Origin: an uncultured Erwinia sp.
Lineage (GTDB): Bacteria > Pseudomonadota > Gammaproteobacteria > Enterobacterales > Enterobacteriaceae
Reading direction: 5' to 3'
Length of the DNA stretch: 64,000 nucleotides
Assembly: GCA_946221915.1 (NCBI GenBank)
Contig: CAMIKG010000007.1
Location: forward strand, 1-64,000
Program-made: the position numbers and the translations under genes
Part shown: positions 15,471-24,924 of the stretch, piece after piece
Position numbering within the stretch: the first letter of the stretch is position 1
How the letters are laid out: every line of letters starts with the position of its first letter
Notes under the pieces: generated by a model
What the model was told of the DNA's origin: nothing
Databases searched by the model: none
The model's input: the letters and a program-made list of their open reading frames with translations, nothing else

Positions 15471-16541
15471 TTAGCGAACCTCGACCGGTACGCGTGGGGC
15501 AAGCGCGCACATTAGCTCGTAACCTACCGTACCGGACGCACTGGCCACTTCATCGATTTTTACCGTATTGCCCCACAGTTCCACTTTACTGCCGATACCT
15601 GCCTGCGGGCAGGCAGTCAAATCTACCGTAATCATATCCATGGAAATTGCGCCCACCGTTGTAGTGTGTACACCATCGACCACCACTGGCGTACCCGTCG
15701 GCGCATGGCGTGGATAACCATCAGCATAGCCGCAGGCCACCACACCGATACGCTGCTGCTGTTGTGCACGGTAACGCGCACCGTAACCGACCGCATCACC
15801 CTCGTGCAGATTCTGCACCGCAATAATTTCGCTGCTCAGGGTCATCGCCGGACGCAGGCCGCTGCCGGCAATATCCTGCCACTTTCCGCTCGGCGACGCG
15901 CCATACAGCACAATGCCGGGACGCACCCAGTCAAAATGAGTATTGGCATGCCACAGCGTGGCGGCGGAGTTCGCCAGTGAGCGGCGGCAGTTCAGCCCTT
16001 CTGCGGCGCGTTCCACGTGCTCCATCGGTTTAACGATCCCGTCAGGACTTTCCGCTTCCGCGAAGTGTGCCATCAGCGTCATTTCACCTACATTTGCCAG
16101 CGAACGCAGCTTCTGCCAGACGTTATGCACCTGATCCGGCATAAAACCTAAGCGGTTCATGCCGCTATTCATTTTGACATAGATATCGAGTGGCGCAGAC
16201 AGCTTCGCCTGAGCCAGCGCCTGAATCTGCCAGTTACTGTGCACGCTGGTGGTCAGGCGATATCTGTCGAGGATCTCCAGCTCATCACGGTGAAAGAAGC
16301 CCTCCAGCAACAGGATCGGTTTCTTCCAGCCGCGCTCGCGCAGCAGGATCGCTTCTTCCAGATTTAGCAGGGCAAACCCGTCGGTCTCCGACAAGCTCTG
16401 CCAGACACGATCAATACCATGACCGTAAGCATTCGCCTTGACCACGGACCAGACGCGGGCGTGTGGAGCCGCCTGGCGGGCAATGGCCAGATTTTGTCGC
16501 AACGCGGCAGTATCAATGGTTGCGACAATCGGACGTGACAT
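15471..16541 (-). CDS. dadX: Catabolic alanine racemase DadX
   Basis: Pyridoxal-phosphate enzyme that converts L-alanine to D-alanine for degradation by DadA. 356 residues as in E. coli. The cofactor lysine is Lys35 in VVKANAYGHG, and the second catalytic base is the tyrosine in VGYGARY. The N-terminal TIM barrel and C-terminal beta domain are complete. Second gene of dadA-dadX, 20 bases after the dadA stop. It overlaps no neighbour but faces the MFS gene tail to tail. Confidence 0.96.
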   Translation of the reverse strand: MSRPIVATIDTAALRQNLAIARQAAPHARVWSVVKANAYGHGIDRVWQSLSETDGFALLNLEEAILLRERGWKKPILLLEGFFHRDELEILDRYRLTTSVHSNWQIQALAQAKLSAPLDIYVKMNSGMNRLGFMPDQVHNVWQKLRSLANVGEMTLMAHFAEAESPDGIVKPMEHVERAAEGLNCRRSLANSAATLWHANTHFDWVRPGIVLYGASPSGKWQDIAGSGLRPAMTLSSEIIAVQNLHEGDAVGYGARYRAQQQQRIGVVACGYADGYPRHAPTGTPVVVDGVHTTTVGAISMDMITVDLTACPQAGIGSKVELWGNTVKIDEVASASGTVGYELMCALAPRVPVEVR

Positions 16542-16561
16542 AACTTCTCCTTGTAAAAACC

Positions 16562-17866
16562 TTAACGCGTGACGTCGGCACTGTGTAACCTGGCGCCATC
16601 AGCTGCGGAAGAACCTGTAAGATAACGCATTACTGACAGATCGTCAGCGGCAATGGCCGGGGTTTTACCGGAAATAATATCCGCCAGCAGCTGACCGGAG
16701 CCGCAGGCCATGGTCCAGCCGAGCGTACCGTGGCCGGTATTGAGGAACAGATTTTTCAGCGGCGTACGGCCAACAATTGGCGTACCGTCTGGCGTCATCG
16801 GACGCAGCCCGCTCCAGAATGTCGCCTGCTCAATCGCCCCGCCGGTGGGATAAAGATCGCGCACCACCATTTCAAGGGTTTCGCGCCGGGCAGGCAACAG
16901 CTGATTGTTATAACCCACAATCTCTGCCATGCCGCCAACACGAATGCGCTGGTCAAAGCGGGTTATCGCCACTTTATAGCTTTCATCCAGCACGGTGGAG
17001 ACCGGTGCACCCGCTTCATCTTTCAGGGGAATAGTCAGCGAGTAGCCTTTCAGTGGGTAAACCGGGATCGGCAGAATATTGCGCAGCAGTGTGGTGGAAT
17101 AAGCGCCAAACGCCAGCACGTAAGCATCGGCTTTCACCACCTCTTCGCCACACTTCACACCATAAATCTGGTTGCCGTCGCGCAGCAGATGATTCACTTC
17201 AGTATTGAAACGGAACTGTACGCCCGCAGCGGCGGCCATCTCCGCCAGACGCTGCGTAAACAGCTGGCAGTCGCCTGTTTCATCATTTGGCAGGCGCAAA
17301 CCTCCGGTCAGTTTATGGCTGGTCGCCGCCAGGGCCGGCTCCACGCTGGCTAACTGTTGGGCTTCCAGCAACTGATAAGGCACCCCCGCCTGCTGCAGTA
17401 CGGCAATATCTTTTGCTGCGCTTTCATACTGCTGCGCGGTACGAAACAGCTGCAGTGTACCGCCCTGCCGCCCTTCGTAACGGATGCCGGTGTCTTCACG
17501 CAGCTGTTTCAGACAGTCGCGGCTGTATTCAGCTATGCGCACCATCCGGCTTTTGTTCTGCTGATAATGGCGCATATCGCAGTTGCGCAGCATCTGCCAC
17601 ATCCACTCCAGCTGGAAACGGCTGCCATCAAGACGGATAGCCAGAGGCGCATGGCGCTGGAACATCCACTTCACCGCCTTCAGCGGCACGCCAGGCGCCG
17701 CCCAGGGCGCGGCATAACCCGGCGAAATCTGCCCGGCATTGCCTGCACTGGTTTCCAGCGCAGCGCCGGGCTGACGGTCAATCACCGTCACTTCATGTCC
17801 TGCCTGTGCCAGATACCAGGCACTGGCCACGCCGACTACCCCACTTCCCAGGATGACAACTCGCAT
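16562..17866 (-). CDS. dadA: D-amino acid dehydrogenase small subunit DadA
   Basis: FAD-dependent membrane-associated dehydrogenase oxidising D-alanine to pyruvate and feeding electrons to the respiratory chain. 434 residues. The dinucleotide-binding start MRVVILGSGVVGVASAWYL is followed by VIDRQPGAALETSAGNAGQ; the C-terminal FAD contact is LNTGHGTLGWTMACGSG. ATG 17866 gives the family N-terminus with GGAG upstream; a GTG two codons earlier is the alternative. First gene of the dad operon, divergent from ycgB, with a CRP-like site upstream. Confidence 0.96.
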   Translation of the reverse strand: MRVVILGSGVVGVASAWYLAQAGHEVTVIDRQPGAALETSAGNAGQISPGYAAPWAAPGVPLKAVKWMFQRHAPLAIRLDGSRFQLEWMWQMLRNCDMRHYQQNKSRMVRIAEYSRDCLKQLREDTGIRYEGRQGGTLQLFRTAQQYESAAKDIAVLQQAGVPYQLLEAQQLASVEPALAATSHKLTGGLRLPNDETGDCQLFTQRLAEMAAAAGVQFRFNTEVNHLLRDGNQIYGVKCGEEVVKADAYVLAFGAYSTTLLRNILPIPVYPLKGYSLTIPLKDEAGAPVSTVLDESYKVAITRFDQRIRVGGMAEIVGYNNQLLPARRETLEMVVRDLYPTGGAIEQATFWSGLRPMTPDGTPIVGRTPLKNLFLNTGHGTLGWTMACGSGQLLADIISGKTPAIAADDLSVMRYLTGSSAADGARLHSADVTR

Positions 17867-17957
17867 AACCACTCCACAGCAGGCAATAAAAGAATAATAT
17901 ACTGTTTAACTGCCGATGATTCGGATAATGATACTAACGAATAAACGGCAACATCAC

Positions 17958-17973
17958 GGTGAACTATTTCACA
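17958..17973 (-). promoter_or_regulatory. CRP-like site upstream of dadAX
   Basis: GGTGA-N6-TCACA on the plus strand (TGTGA-N6-TCACC read toward dadA) is a near-perfect CRP site, about 92-107 bases upstream of the dadA start. The E. coli dad operon is catabolite-regulated, which agrees. The rest of the 429-base divergent gap is AT-rich and contains no gene. Confidence 0.65.
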
Positions 17974-18295
17974 ACTTTTTTACCTGAGAGGAAAACAAAA
18001 ACAAGATCCCTGGTGTAATTCGGCATAAAATAGGGCAAGGCAGCTCTTTGCAGCAGCAAATCATAAAAAGGCAGTATTACTGGCTTACTGCCAGCAGAAA
18101 TGAAATGCATCATACAAAAATATTATAAACAGCACATTACTCTGCCATATTGATTCGTTTTGGTTTATTTAATCGATAGCATCCTCTTTTTTCTCCTCTG
18201 CTCGATTTTATGCCAAAGATTTCGTTTGTTTTCCTGCTTAGGATGGGTGACAGTGAACTATCATTGAAGTATTCGCTCATGAAGAGGGGTGCGCT

Positions 18296-19831
18296 ATGAC
18301 GACGATGTTTGATGATACGATCAAAAATAACAAACGAATCAGCGACGGGCCGGACTGGACCTTCGAACTGCTGGATGTTTATCTGCAAGAGATTGACCGT
18401 GTCGCTAAGCTCTACCGGCTCGACACCTACCCGCACCAGATTGAAATTATCACTTCCGAGCAAATGATGGACGCCTACTCCAGCGTCGGTATGCCCATCA
18501 ACTATGCGCACTGGTCGTTTGGTAAGAAGTTTATCGAGACGGAACAGCGCTATAAGCATGGTCAGCAGGGTCTGGCCTATGAGATCGTGATTAATTCCAA
18601 TCCCTGTATCGCCTATCTGATGGAGGAAAACACCATCACGATGCAGGCGCTGGTGATGGCTCATGCCTGCTATGGGCATAACTCCTTCTTCAAAAATAAC
18701 TACCTGTTCCGCAGCTGGACTGACGCCAGTTCAATCGTCGATTATCTGCTTTTTGCGCGCAATTACATCCGTCAGTGCGAGGAGCGTTACGGCGTGGAGG
18801 AAGTGGAACGTCTGCTCGACTCCTGCCATGCGCTGATGAACTATGGCGTTGATCGCTATAAACGGCCGCAAAAGATTTCGCTGGAAGAAGAGAAAGCCCG
18901 GCAGAAGAGTCGCGAGGAGTATCTGCAGAGTCAGGTAAATACCCTTTGGCGCACCCTGCCGCGGCGTGAAAAAGAGGAAGTCCAGGCAGGGGCCAGCCGT
19001 TATCCGGCTGAGCCGCAGGAAAATTTGCTCTACTTTATGGAAAAAAATGCCCCGCTGCTGGAGTCATGGCAACGGGAAGTGCTGCGTATTGTGCGTAAAG
19101 TCAGCCAGTATTTTTATCCGCAGAAGCAGACGCAGGTGATGAACGAGGGCTGGGCTACTTTCTGGCACTACACCATTCTTAATCACCTGTATGACGAAGG
19201 TAAAGTCAGCGAACGTTTTATGCTGGAGTTCCTGCACAGCCACACCAATGTAGTGTATCAGCCACCCTATAACAGTCAGTGGTACAGCGGTATCAACCCT
19301 TATGCGCTGGGCTTCGCGATGTTCCAGGATATTAAGCGCATTTGTGAATCGCCGACGGAAGAAGATCGTTACTGGTTCCCGGATATTGCCGGTAAAGACT
19401 GGCTGGAGACGCTGCATTTCGCCATGCGTGAATTTAAGGATGAGAGCTTTATCAGTCAGTTCCTGTCACCGAAAGTGATGCGCGATTTTCGTCTGTTTAC
19501 GGTGCTGGATGATGACCGCAATAACTACCTTGAGATTGCCGCCATTCATGATGAGGCAGGTTATCGTGCGATTCGTCAGCAGCTGTCGGCGCAGTATAAT
19601 CTGAGTAATCTGGAGCCGAATATTCAGGTGTACAGTGTGGATCTGCGCGGCGACCGTTCGCTGACGCTGCGCTATGTGCCACAGGATCGCGCGCCGCTGG
19701 ATAAAAGCCGCCGTGAAGTACTGAAGCATGTGCACCGGTTGTGGGGATTCGATGTGCATCTGGAGCAGCAGAATGAAGATGGCAGCGTGGAGTTGCTGGA
19801 TCGCTGTCCGCCACGGCCAACGGCGTTGTAA
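18296..19831 (+). CDS. ycgB: SpoVR family protein YcgB
   Basis: Homologue of the Bacillus SpoVR protein, 511 residues (510 in E. coli), of unknown biochemistry but stress and stationary-phase associated. Almost the whole chain matches E. coli YcgB, including EENTITMQALVMAHACYGHN, MNEGWATFWHYTILNHLY and GINPYALGFAMF. The histidines and glutamates in these blocks resemble metal ligands. ATG 18296 has GAGGGG upstream. In other bacteria spoVR is clustered with prkA (yeaG) and yeaH, so a shared pathway is likely although it is unlinked here. Confidence 0.95.
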   Translation: MTTMFDDTIKNNKRISDGPDWTFELLDVYLQEIDRVAKLYRLDTYPHQIEIITSEQMMDAYSSVGMPINYAHWSFGKKFIETEQRYKHGQQGLAYEIVINSNPCIAYLMEENTITMQALVMAHACYGHNSFFKNNYLFRSWTDASSIVDYLLFARNYIRQCEERYGVEEVERLLDSCHALMNYGVDRYKRPQKISLEEEKARQKSREEYLQSQVNTLWRTLPRREKEEVQAGASRYPAEPQENLLYFMEKNAPLLESWQREVLRIVRKVSQYFYPQKQTQVMNEGWATFWHYTILNHLYDEGKVSERFMLEFLHSHTNVVYQPPYNSQWYSGINPYALGFAMFQDIKRICESPTEEDRYWFPDIAGKDWLETLHFAMREFKDESFISQFLSPKVMRDFRLFTVLDDDRNNYLEIAAIHDEAGYRAIRQQLSAQYNLSNLEPNIQVYSVDLRGDRSLTLRYVPQDRAPLDKSRREVLKHVHRLWGFDVHLEQQNEDGSVELLDRCPPRPTAL

Positions 19832-19874
19832 CTGATTTACGCTGGGCGATTGTTAGTGAAAGTCGTCTGGCGGA

Positions 19875-19954
19875 TCGAGATATACGGGGCGACCAGTGCG
19901 CGGTCCTGCGCGGGCAAGCCGCTCCGTAGCCATCGCACTGTTTCCCCAAAAATC
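19875..19954 (+). repeat. Structured intergenic repeat, family B copy 2
   Basis: Element of about 80 bases between convergent ycgB and fadR. Arms CAGTGCG (19894-19900) and CGCACTG (19934-19940) pair perfectly around a 33-base core that matches copy 1 at 5268-5300 almost base for base. Between the two copies the arms differ at several positions, always with a matching change on the other side. A normal bidirectional terminator also exists downstream at 20057. Confidence 0.75.
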
Positions 19955-20056
19955 AGGCTTGTTGCATGGCCTGACGTTGATAACGGCACGCTGAAGCCAA
20001 TAACTACGGCTTAGGGTTGATAAGTACGGCCTGATAGCATATGCACAGAGATGAAC

Positions 20057-20085
20057 AAAGGGGACGTAAAATACGTCCCCTTTTT
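20057..20085. terminator. Bidirectional terminator between ycgB and fadR
   Basis: AAAGGGGACGTA pairs with TACGTCCCCTTT around an AAA loop and is followed by further T. The flanking A-run serves as the T-run for fadR on the other strand, which ends six bases away. Confidence 0.9.
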
Positions 20086-20090
20086 AATCG

Positions 20091-20810
20091 CTAGCGGCGC
20101 TGATGAGCCAGATCTTCTGGCATCGCTTTCTGCATACTGTGCCAGATTTCACCACTTCTGCGGCCATAATCACGTACCGCATCGACTACCGCATCCACTT
20201 TCTGCTGCTGCGCAAACTGCGTCAGTTGCTGATAAAAGTTCTGCGCCAGCCTGCGCGCTTCCGGATTCGAGAAGTAGTAGCGTCCGACACGGGTATACAG
20301 CCCTTTCAGGCCGTTGAGGATCAGGCCATAGATCGGATTGCCGGAGGCAAAGGCCAGTCCGCGGAAAATATTGTAATCCAGCTCAGTGTAGGCTTCCGCG
20401 TGGTCGTCCACATGACTGGCGCTTTCCAGTACTTCCAGGGCTTTATCCGCATGATGGTGGATAGCACGGCGGATAAAAATGGACGAAATATTGGTGCGCA
20501 CTGACAGCAGGTTATCGATCAGCTGTGGTACGCTGTCATGGTCGAGTCGCGCCAGGGTTTCCAGGATATTGAGTCCTGAGGTTTCCCAGAAATTATTCAC
20601 ACGGGTAGGTTTACCATGCTGAATCGTGAGCCAGCCATCGCGCGCGAGACGCTGCAGAACTTCACGCAACGTGGTCCGGGTGACGCCAATTAATTCAGAC
20701 AGCTCGCGTTCTGCGGGTAAAATGGAGCCGGGTGGAAAACGGCTATTCCAGATGCTTTCAATGATATACTCTTCAGCGAAACCAGCCGGGCTTTGCGCCT
20801 TAATGACCAT
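20091..20810 (-). CDS. fadR: Fatty acid metabolism regulator FadR
   Basis: GntR-family transcription factor that represses fatty-acid degradation and activates unsaturated fatty-acid synthesis; acyl-CoA releases it from DNA. 239 residues, exactly as in E. coli. The N-terminal winged helix contains PAERELSELIGVTRTTLREV (39-58), with the DNA-contacting VTRTTLREVLQRL helix. The C-terminal seven-helix acyl-CoA domain includes ELDYNIFRGLAFASGNPIYG. Divergent from nhaB. A matching operator lies upstream of fadD at 29981. Confidence 0.97.
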   Translation of the reverse strand: MVIKAQSPAGFAEEYIIESIWNSRFPPGSILPAERELSELIGVTRTTLREVLQRLARDGWLTIQHGKPTRVNNFWETSGLNILETLARLDHDSVPQLIDNLLSVRTNISSIFIRRAIHHHADKALEVLESASHVDDHAEAYTELDYNIFRGLAFASGNPIYGLILNGLKGLYTRVGRYYFSNPEARRLAQNFYQQLTQFAQQQKVDAVVDAVRDYGRRSGEIWHSMQKAMPEDLAHQRR

Positions 20811-21023
20811 AGCGTTATCTCGTAGCCTTTTGTCTACAGCAAAAAATTCTGCTCATCATACCAGAGCACCCTGGCATCACCTAGTCTGTCACGCACGGAA
20901 AACGCGATCGCTCCGGGAAAATCGCAAAATTCAGCTGCCGCTTTGCGCAATCCGCATATTGCCAGCATGTCGGCTGCGCTTTACCCTTTGAAGGCAAAAT
21001 AAAAACTGAGGCAAGGATTTGTC

Positions 21024-22574
21024 ATGGATATGTCTGTCAGCCGTGCACTGACGCGGAATTTTCTCGGGCAGTCGCCCGACTGGTACAAGCTTACTCTGCT
21101 GGGCTTTTTACTCATCAATCCACTACTGTTCTTTTTCGTCAGTCCGTTTCTTGCTGGCTGGTTGCTGGTGGCAGAGTTTATTTTTACGCTGGGTATGGCA
21201 CTGAAATGCTACCCATTGCTGCCCGGCGGGTTGCTGGCGCTGGAAGCCATTGTCATCGGTATGGCCAGCGCGGAACAGGTGAAACATGAGCTGGCCGCCA
21301 ATCTGGAAGTGCTGCTGCTGTTGATCTTTATGGTCGCCGGGATTCATTTTATGAAGCAGCTTCTGTTGCTGGTATTCACCAGACTGTTGCTGAACATTCG
21401 CTCGAAAGTGTTGACGGGCTTCGCTTTCTGTCTGGCTGCAGCCTTTCTCTCGGCGTTTCTGGATGCGCTGACGGTGGTGGCGGTAGTGATTGCCGTTGCT
21501 AGCGGGTTTTACGGCATTTATCACCGCGTGGTGTCGCAGGGTGAGGGCGAATTCCGCCATGATGACAGTGATATCGCCGATGCCGAACAGCGCCAGACAC
21601 TGGAAAAATTCCGTGCCTTCCTGCGCAGTCTGATGATGCAGGCCGGTGTTGGCACCGCGCTGGGCGGCGTAATGACCATGGTAGGTGAACCGCAGAACCT
21701 GATTATCGCCAAAGCGGCAGGCTGGGATTTTGTCGGTTTCTTCCTGCGCATGGCGCCGGTGACGGTGCCGGTGCTGATTTGCGGTCTCGTCACCTCGTTA
21801 CTGGTCGAGCGCTTTAAGCTGTTTGGCTTTGGTGAGCCTCTGCCGCCAAAGGTGCGTGAAATTCTGCAGGATTACGACCGTCAGTCGACCAGTAATCGCA
21901 CGCTTCAGGAGACATTGCAGTTGTGGGTACAGGCGCTGACTGGCGTCTGGCTGATTGTGGCGCTGGCGCTGCATCTGGCCGAGGTGGGGCTGATTGGTCT
22001 GTCAGTGATTATTCTGATCACCGCGTTTTGTGGCGTAACGGATGAGCACGCGATCGGCAAAGCCTTTAGCGAGGCCCTGCCCTTTACCGCGTTGCTGACG
22101 GTGTTTTTCGCCATCGTGGCAGTAATTGCCGAACAACAGCTGTTTGCCCCATTGATCCAGTTTGTGCTGCAGGTCGATCCCGCGTCACAGCTGACATGGT
22201 TCTATATCTTTAACGGGCTGTTGTCTGCGATTTCCGATAATGTCTTTGTTGGCTCGGTATATATCAATGAAGCGAAAAACGCCTTCACCAGTGGCGCGAT
22301 CGGCGTTGATCAGTTTGAACTGCTGGCCGTCGCCACCAATACCGGTACCAATTTGCCTTCAGTGGCAACGCCTAATGGCCAGGCGGCGTTTCTGTTCCTG
22401 CTGACCTCGGCGCTGGCGCCGTTGATTCGCCTGTCATATGGCCGGATGGTGTGGATGGCGCTACCCTTTACGCTGGTGCTGTCGCTGGTGGGGTTGCTGT
22501 GCATCATGTATACGCTGGAACCGGTGACGCTCTGGTTTACGCAGCAGGGCTGGATCGCCGCGCCACAGCTTTAA
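21024..22574 (+). CDS. nhaB: Na+/H+ antiporter NhaB
   Basis: Electrogenic sodium/proton antiporter of the inner membrane, 516 residues (513 in E. coli). Many hydrophobic helices. Family blocks include PDWYKLTLLGFL, FLSAFLDALTVVAVVIAVA and GGVMTMVGEPQNLIIAKAAGW, with conserved SDNVFVGSVYINEAK near residue 410. ATG 21024 has AAGGA upstream. Divergent from fadR. With nhaP2 it gives the window two different cation/proton antiporters. Confidence 0.96.
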   Translation: MDMSVSRALTRNFLGQSPDWYKLTLLGFLLINPLLFFFVSPFLAGWLLVAEFIFTLGMALKCYPLLPGGLLALEAIVIGMASAEQVKHELAANLEVLLLLIFMVAGIHFMKQLLLLVFTRLLLNIRSKVLTGFAFCLAAAFLSAFLDALTVVAVVIAVASGFYGIYHRVVSQGEGEFRHDDSDIADAEQRQTLEKFRAFLRSLMMQAGVGTALGGVMTMVGEPQNLIIAKAAGWDFVGFFLRMAPVTVPVLICGLVTSLLVERFKLFGFGEPLPPKVREILQDYDRQSTSNRTLQETLQLWVQALTGVWLIVALALHLAEVGLIGLSVIILITAFCGVTDEHAIGKAFSEALPFTALLTVFFAIVAVIAEQQLFAPLIQFVLQVDPASQLTWFYIFNGLLSAISDNVFVGSVYINEAKNAFTSGAIGVDQFELLAVATNTGTNLPSVATPNGQAAFLFLLTSALAPLIRLSYGRMVWMALPFTLVLSLVGLLCIMYTLEPVTLWFTQQGWIAAPQL

Positions 22575-22699
22575 AGGAAAGAGTTACGCGTTTTTTTAAT
22601 TTAAGTCATTTATCTGATTGTTTTTTTCTCTGAGCAGGCTGGCAGAGAGCAGCTTTTAGTTTACACTGCGTTTTCTAAAGCTTCTTGCATGGAAAGACT

Positions 22700-23233
22700 A
22701 TGTTGAGATATCTGAATCAATGTTCCAGAGGACGTGGCGCCTGGCTGTTAATGGCCATTATCGCTTTCGCTCTGGAAATGGTGGCGCTGTACTTTCAGCA
22801 TGTGATGATGCTAAAGCCCTGTGTGATGTGCATCTATGAACGCTGCGCATTGTGGGGCGTGGTGGCGGCTGGCCTGGTGGGCGCTGTCGCCCCTAAAACG
22901 CCGCTGCGACTGGTGGCAATTGCTATCTGGATTTACAGCGCGTATGAAGGGCTGCGTTTAGCGTATCAGCACACCATGATCCAGCTGCACCCGAATCCGT
23001 TTGTCACCTGCGATTTCGCGGCGCGCTTCCCGAGCTGGCTGCCGCTGGACAAGTGGCTGCCTGGCATGTTTGTCGCCAGCGGTGACTGCGCCGAAAATCA
23101 GTGGTCTTTCCTCTCTTTCAGTATGCCGCAGTGGCTGATTGTGATTTTCGCCGCGTTTCTGCTGGTGGCGGTGCTGGTGCTGATTGCCCAGCCGTTTAAA
23201 CCTAAACGTCGCGATCTGTTCTCTCGCTACTGA
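22700..23233 (+). CDS. dsbB: Disulfide bond formation protein B
   Basis: Inner membrane quinone reductase that reoxidises DsbA. 177 residues, four helices. Both periplasmic cysteine pairs are present at family positions: Cys41/Cys44 (CVMC) and Cys104/Cys130 (VTCDF, SGDC). A TTG start 15 bases earlier is possible, but ATG 22700 gives MLRYLNQCSRGRG as in E. coli and has GGAAAG upstream. The gene after nhaB is conserved in E. coli. Confidence 0.96.
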   Translation: MLRYLNQCSRGRGAWLLMAIIAFALEMVALYFQHVMMLKPCVMCIYERCALWGVVAAGLVGAVAPKTPLRLVAIAIWIYSAYEGLRLAYQHTMIQLHPNPFVTCDFAARFPSWLPLDKWLPGMFVASGDCAENQWSFLSFSMPQWLIVIFAAFLLVAVLVLIAQPFKPKRRDLFSRY

Positions 23234-23251
23234 TGCGTTATGCATTAACGT

Positions 23252-23280
23252 AAAAACGGGCCATTAAGGCCCGTTTTTTT
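23252..23280. terminator. Bidirectional terminator between dsbB and ycgN
   Basis: AAAAACGGGCC, loop ATTAA, GGCCCGTTTTTTT: a 7-bp GC-rich stem extended by A-T pairs and flanked by A- and T-runs on either side, between two convergent genes. Confidence 0.92.
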
Positions 23281-23295
23281 ATACCTGCATCATTG

Positions 23296-23742
23296 TCATG
23301 CCCAGTTGCGTGGGCGATTGATAATATGTTCTTCCCAGTCCACCACTTCACTCTCGCGCACAGCGATATGGCGTACGGAGATACGCGCGGCGTGCATCGC
23401 GGCTTTCGAACCGCTGCGCAGCGGATGCCAGACCGGCAATGATTTCCCCTCCGCCAGCAGGCGATAGGCGCAGCTCGGTGGCAGCCACGAGAACGTCGGC
23501 AGATTTTCGCGCGTCAGCTTGATGCAATCCTCTTCAAATTCGAAGCGGCGCTCGTAGTTGCGGCACTGGCAGGTTTTGATATCCAGCAAGTTGCAGGCGA
23601 CGTTGGTGAAGTAGATTTCATCAGTGTCTGCATCCTGCAACTTATTAAGACAGCACTGGCCGCAACCATCACACAAGGATTCCCATTCCTCATCGGTCAT
23701 CTGCTCAAGCGACTTCTGTCGCCAGAAAGGGGTATCAGTCAT
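23296..23742 (-). CDS. ycgN: YcgN family cysteine cluster protein
   Basis: Small protein of the UPF0260/Fe-S-like cysteine cluster family, 148 residues, function unknown. The N-terminal motif CDGCGQCCLNK near residues 26-36 and a later CQCRNYERRF suggest metal or Fe-S binding. The frame opens to 23772, but ATG 23742 (MTDTPFWRQKSL) corresponds to the family start. It lies 62 bases after ycgM in the same orientation, forming a ycgM-ycgN pair. Confidence 0.93.
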   Translation of the reverse strand: MTDTPFWRQKSLEQMTDEEWESLCDGCGQCCLNKLQDADTDEIYFTNVACNLLDIKTCQCRNYERRFEFEEDCIKLTRENLPTFSWLPPSCAYRLLAEGKSLPVWHPLRSGSKAAMHAARISVRHIAVRESEVVDWEEHIINRPRNWA

Positions 23743-23804
23743 GAGAAAATCCTGGGTAGTGAAAAACCGCACCTTATAAAGGGTTTGTGCGTCAGATGCA
23801 ACTT

Positions 23805-24470
23805 TTACAGCACGCGCGTCTTGATGCCACGCTCACCAATAAACACTTCAAGGTTGTCGCCAGACGCCATTGGGCCGACGCCTTCCGGTGTGCCGGTCAG
23901 AATCACGTCCCCGGCGCGCAGGGTAAAGTACTGGCTCATATAGGCAATCAGCGGCACAATTTTGGTGATCATATCCGCCGTATTGCCATGCTGACGCACT
24001 TCGCCATTGACCACCAGCTTCAGTTCGGTATTTTGCGGATCGTCGCTAAACTCGCCCACCGGAATAAAACCAGACAGCGGCGCAGAGTTATCAAACCCTT
24101 TCGACTTCTCCCATGGCTGACCGGCTTTCTTCAGTTTCGCCTGGATATCGCGCAGGGTTAAATCCAGCGCCACGCCATAACCGGCAATGGCTTTCTGCAC
24201 ATGCTCTTCAGTGGCCTGCTTCAGCGTCGCGCCAATCAGCACCGCCAGTTCAATTTCATGATGCACCGAACCGACTTTTTCACCCTGCGGAATGGAGATT
24301 GGCTGGCGCAGATCACACAGCGCGGTTTCTGGTTTAATAAACACCACTGGCTCTTCAGGCGTCGCACTGCCCATCTCTTTAATGTGTTTCGCATAGTTAC
24401 TGCCTACACACACCACTTTGCTGACCGGATAATCTAACAATGCGCCCTGCCAGTTACGATGCTGATACAT
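23805..24470 (-). CDS. ycgM: Fumarylacetoacetate hydrolase family protein YcgM
   Basis: Metal-dependent hydrolase/isomerase-fold enzyme of the FAH family acting on a small oxo acid; related proteins are acylpyruvases or oxaloacetate tautomerases/decarboxylases. 221 residues. The metal site is visible as HHEIELAVLIG near residues 70-80. GYGVALDLTLRD and the C-terminal GDVILTGTPEGVGP are family blocks. ATG 24470 (MYQHRNWQ) fits E. coli YcgM; the frame extends further up without support. Substrate is not determinable here. Confidence 0.9.
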   Translation of the reverse strand: MYQHRNWQGALLDYPVSKVVCVGSNYAKHIKEMGSATPEEPVVFIKPETALCDLRQPISIPQGEKVGSVHHEIELAVLIGATLKQATEEHVQKAIAGYGVALDLTLRDIQAKLKKAGQPWEKSKGFDNSAPLSGFIPVGEFSDDPQNTELKLVVNGEVRQHGNTADMITKIVPLIAYMSQYFTLRAGDVILTGTPEGVGPMASGDNLEVFIGERGIKTRVL

Positions 24471-24654
24471 GCTGTTCCCCTGTTTGCTGTTGAGTGGTGA
24501 CGTCAGCGATAACCTGCCGCGCCAGTGCGAAATAATAGAGCCACTTCTGCCCATTTATTGTGCAGAAGTGGTCAGAAACAGAATTGCCCTGCCGGGAAAT
24601 CATCACCCGAATCTGCGGGTGGCGAAATTATTCACAGATGATTCTTAATAATGC

Positions 24655-24924
24655 TTATTGCTTATTTTCCAGATGAATCTTGAGCAGACTTTCAGGTGGT
24701 GGCGGCAGCTGCAAATAATAGCCCTGCTCCTGTAACGCTTGTTTCACTTTCTCCAGACTGGCGTTGACCAGCTTCTTACTGCCATCAAGCGGTAACATCA
24801 TCGCCAGCTGCGGTTTACCGAAACCTTTAAGCAGTTCTTCCGGCACGCGGGAGAAATCGTCTTTTTTTTCTACATAAAGATAAGTCTGGTCACGCTGCGG
24901 GCTTCTGTAGATCACACAAAACAT
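24655..24924 (-). CDS. ycgL: YcgL domain protein
   Basis: Small protein of the YcgL family (89 residues) with no established function. The sequence follows E. coli YcgL closely (FCVIYRSPQRDQTYLYVEKK, QLAMMLPLDGSKKLVNA, GYYLQLPPPPE). The C-terminal tail is shorter than in E. coli. Divergent from minC, with which it has conserved proximity in enterobacteria. Confidence 0.93.
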   Translation of the reverse strand: MFCVIYRSPQRDQTYLYVEKKDDFSRVPEELLKGFGKPQLAMMLPLDGSKKLVNASLEKVKQALQEQGYYLQLPPPPESLLKIHLENKQ

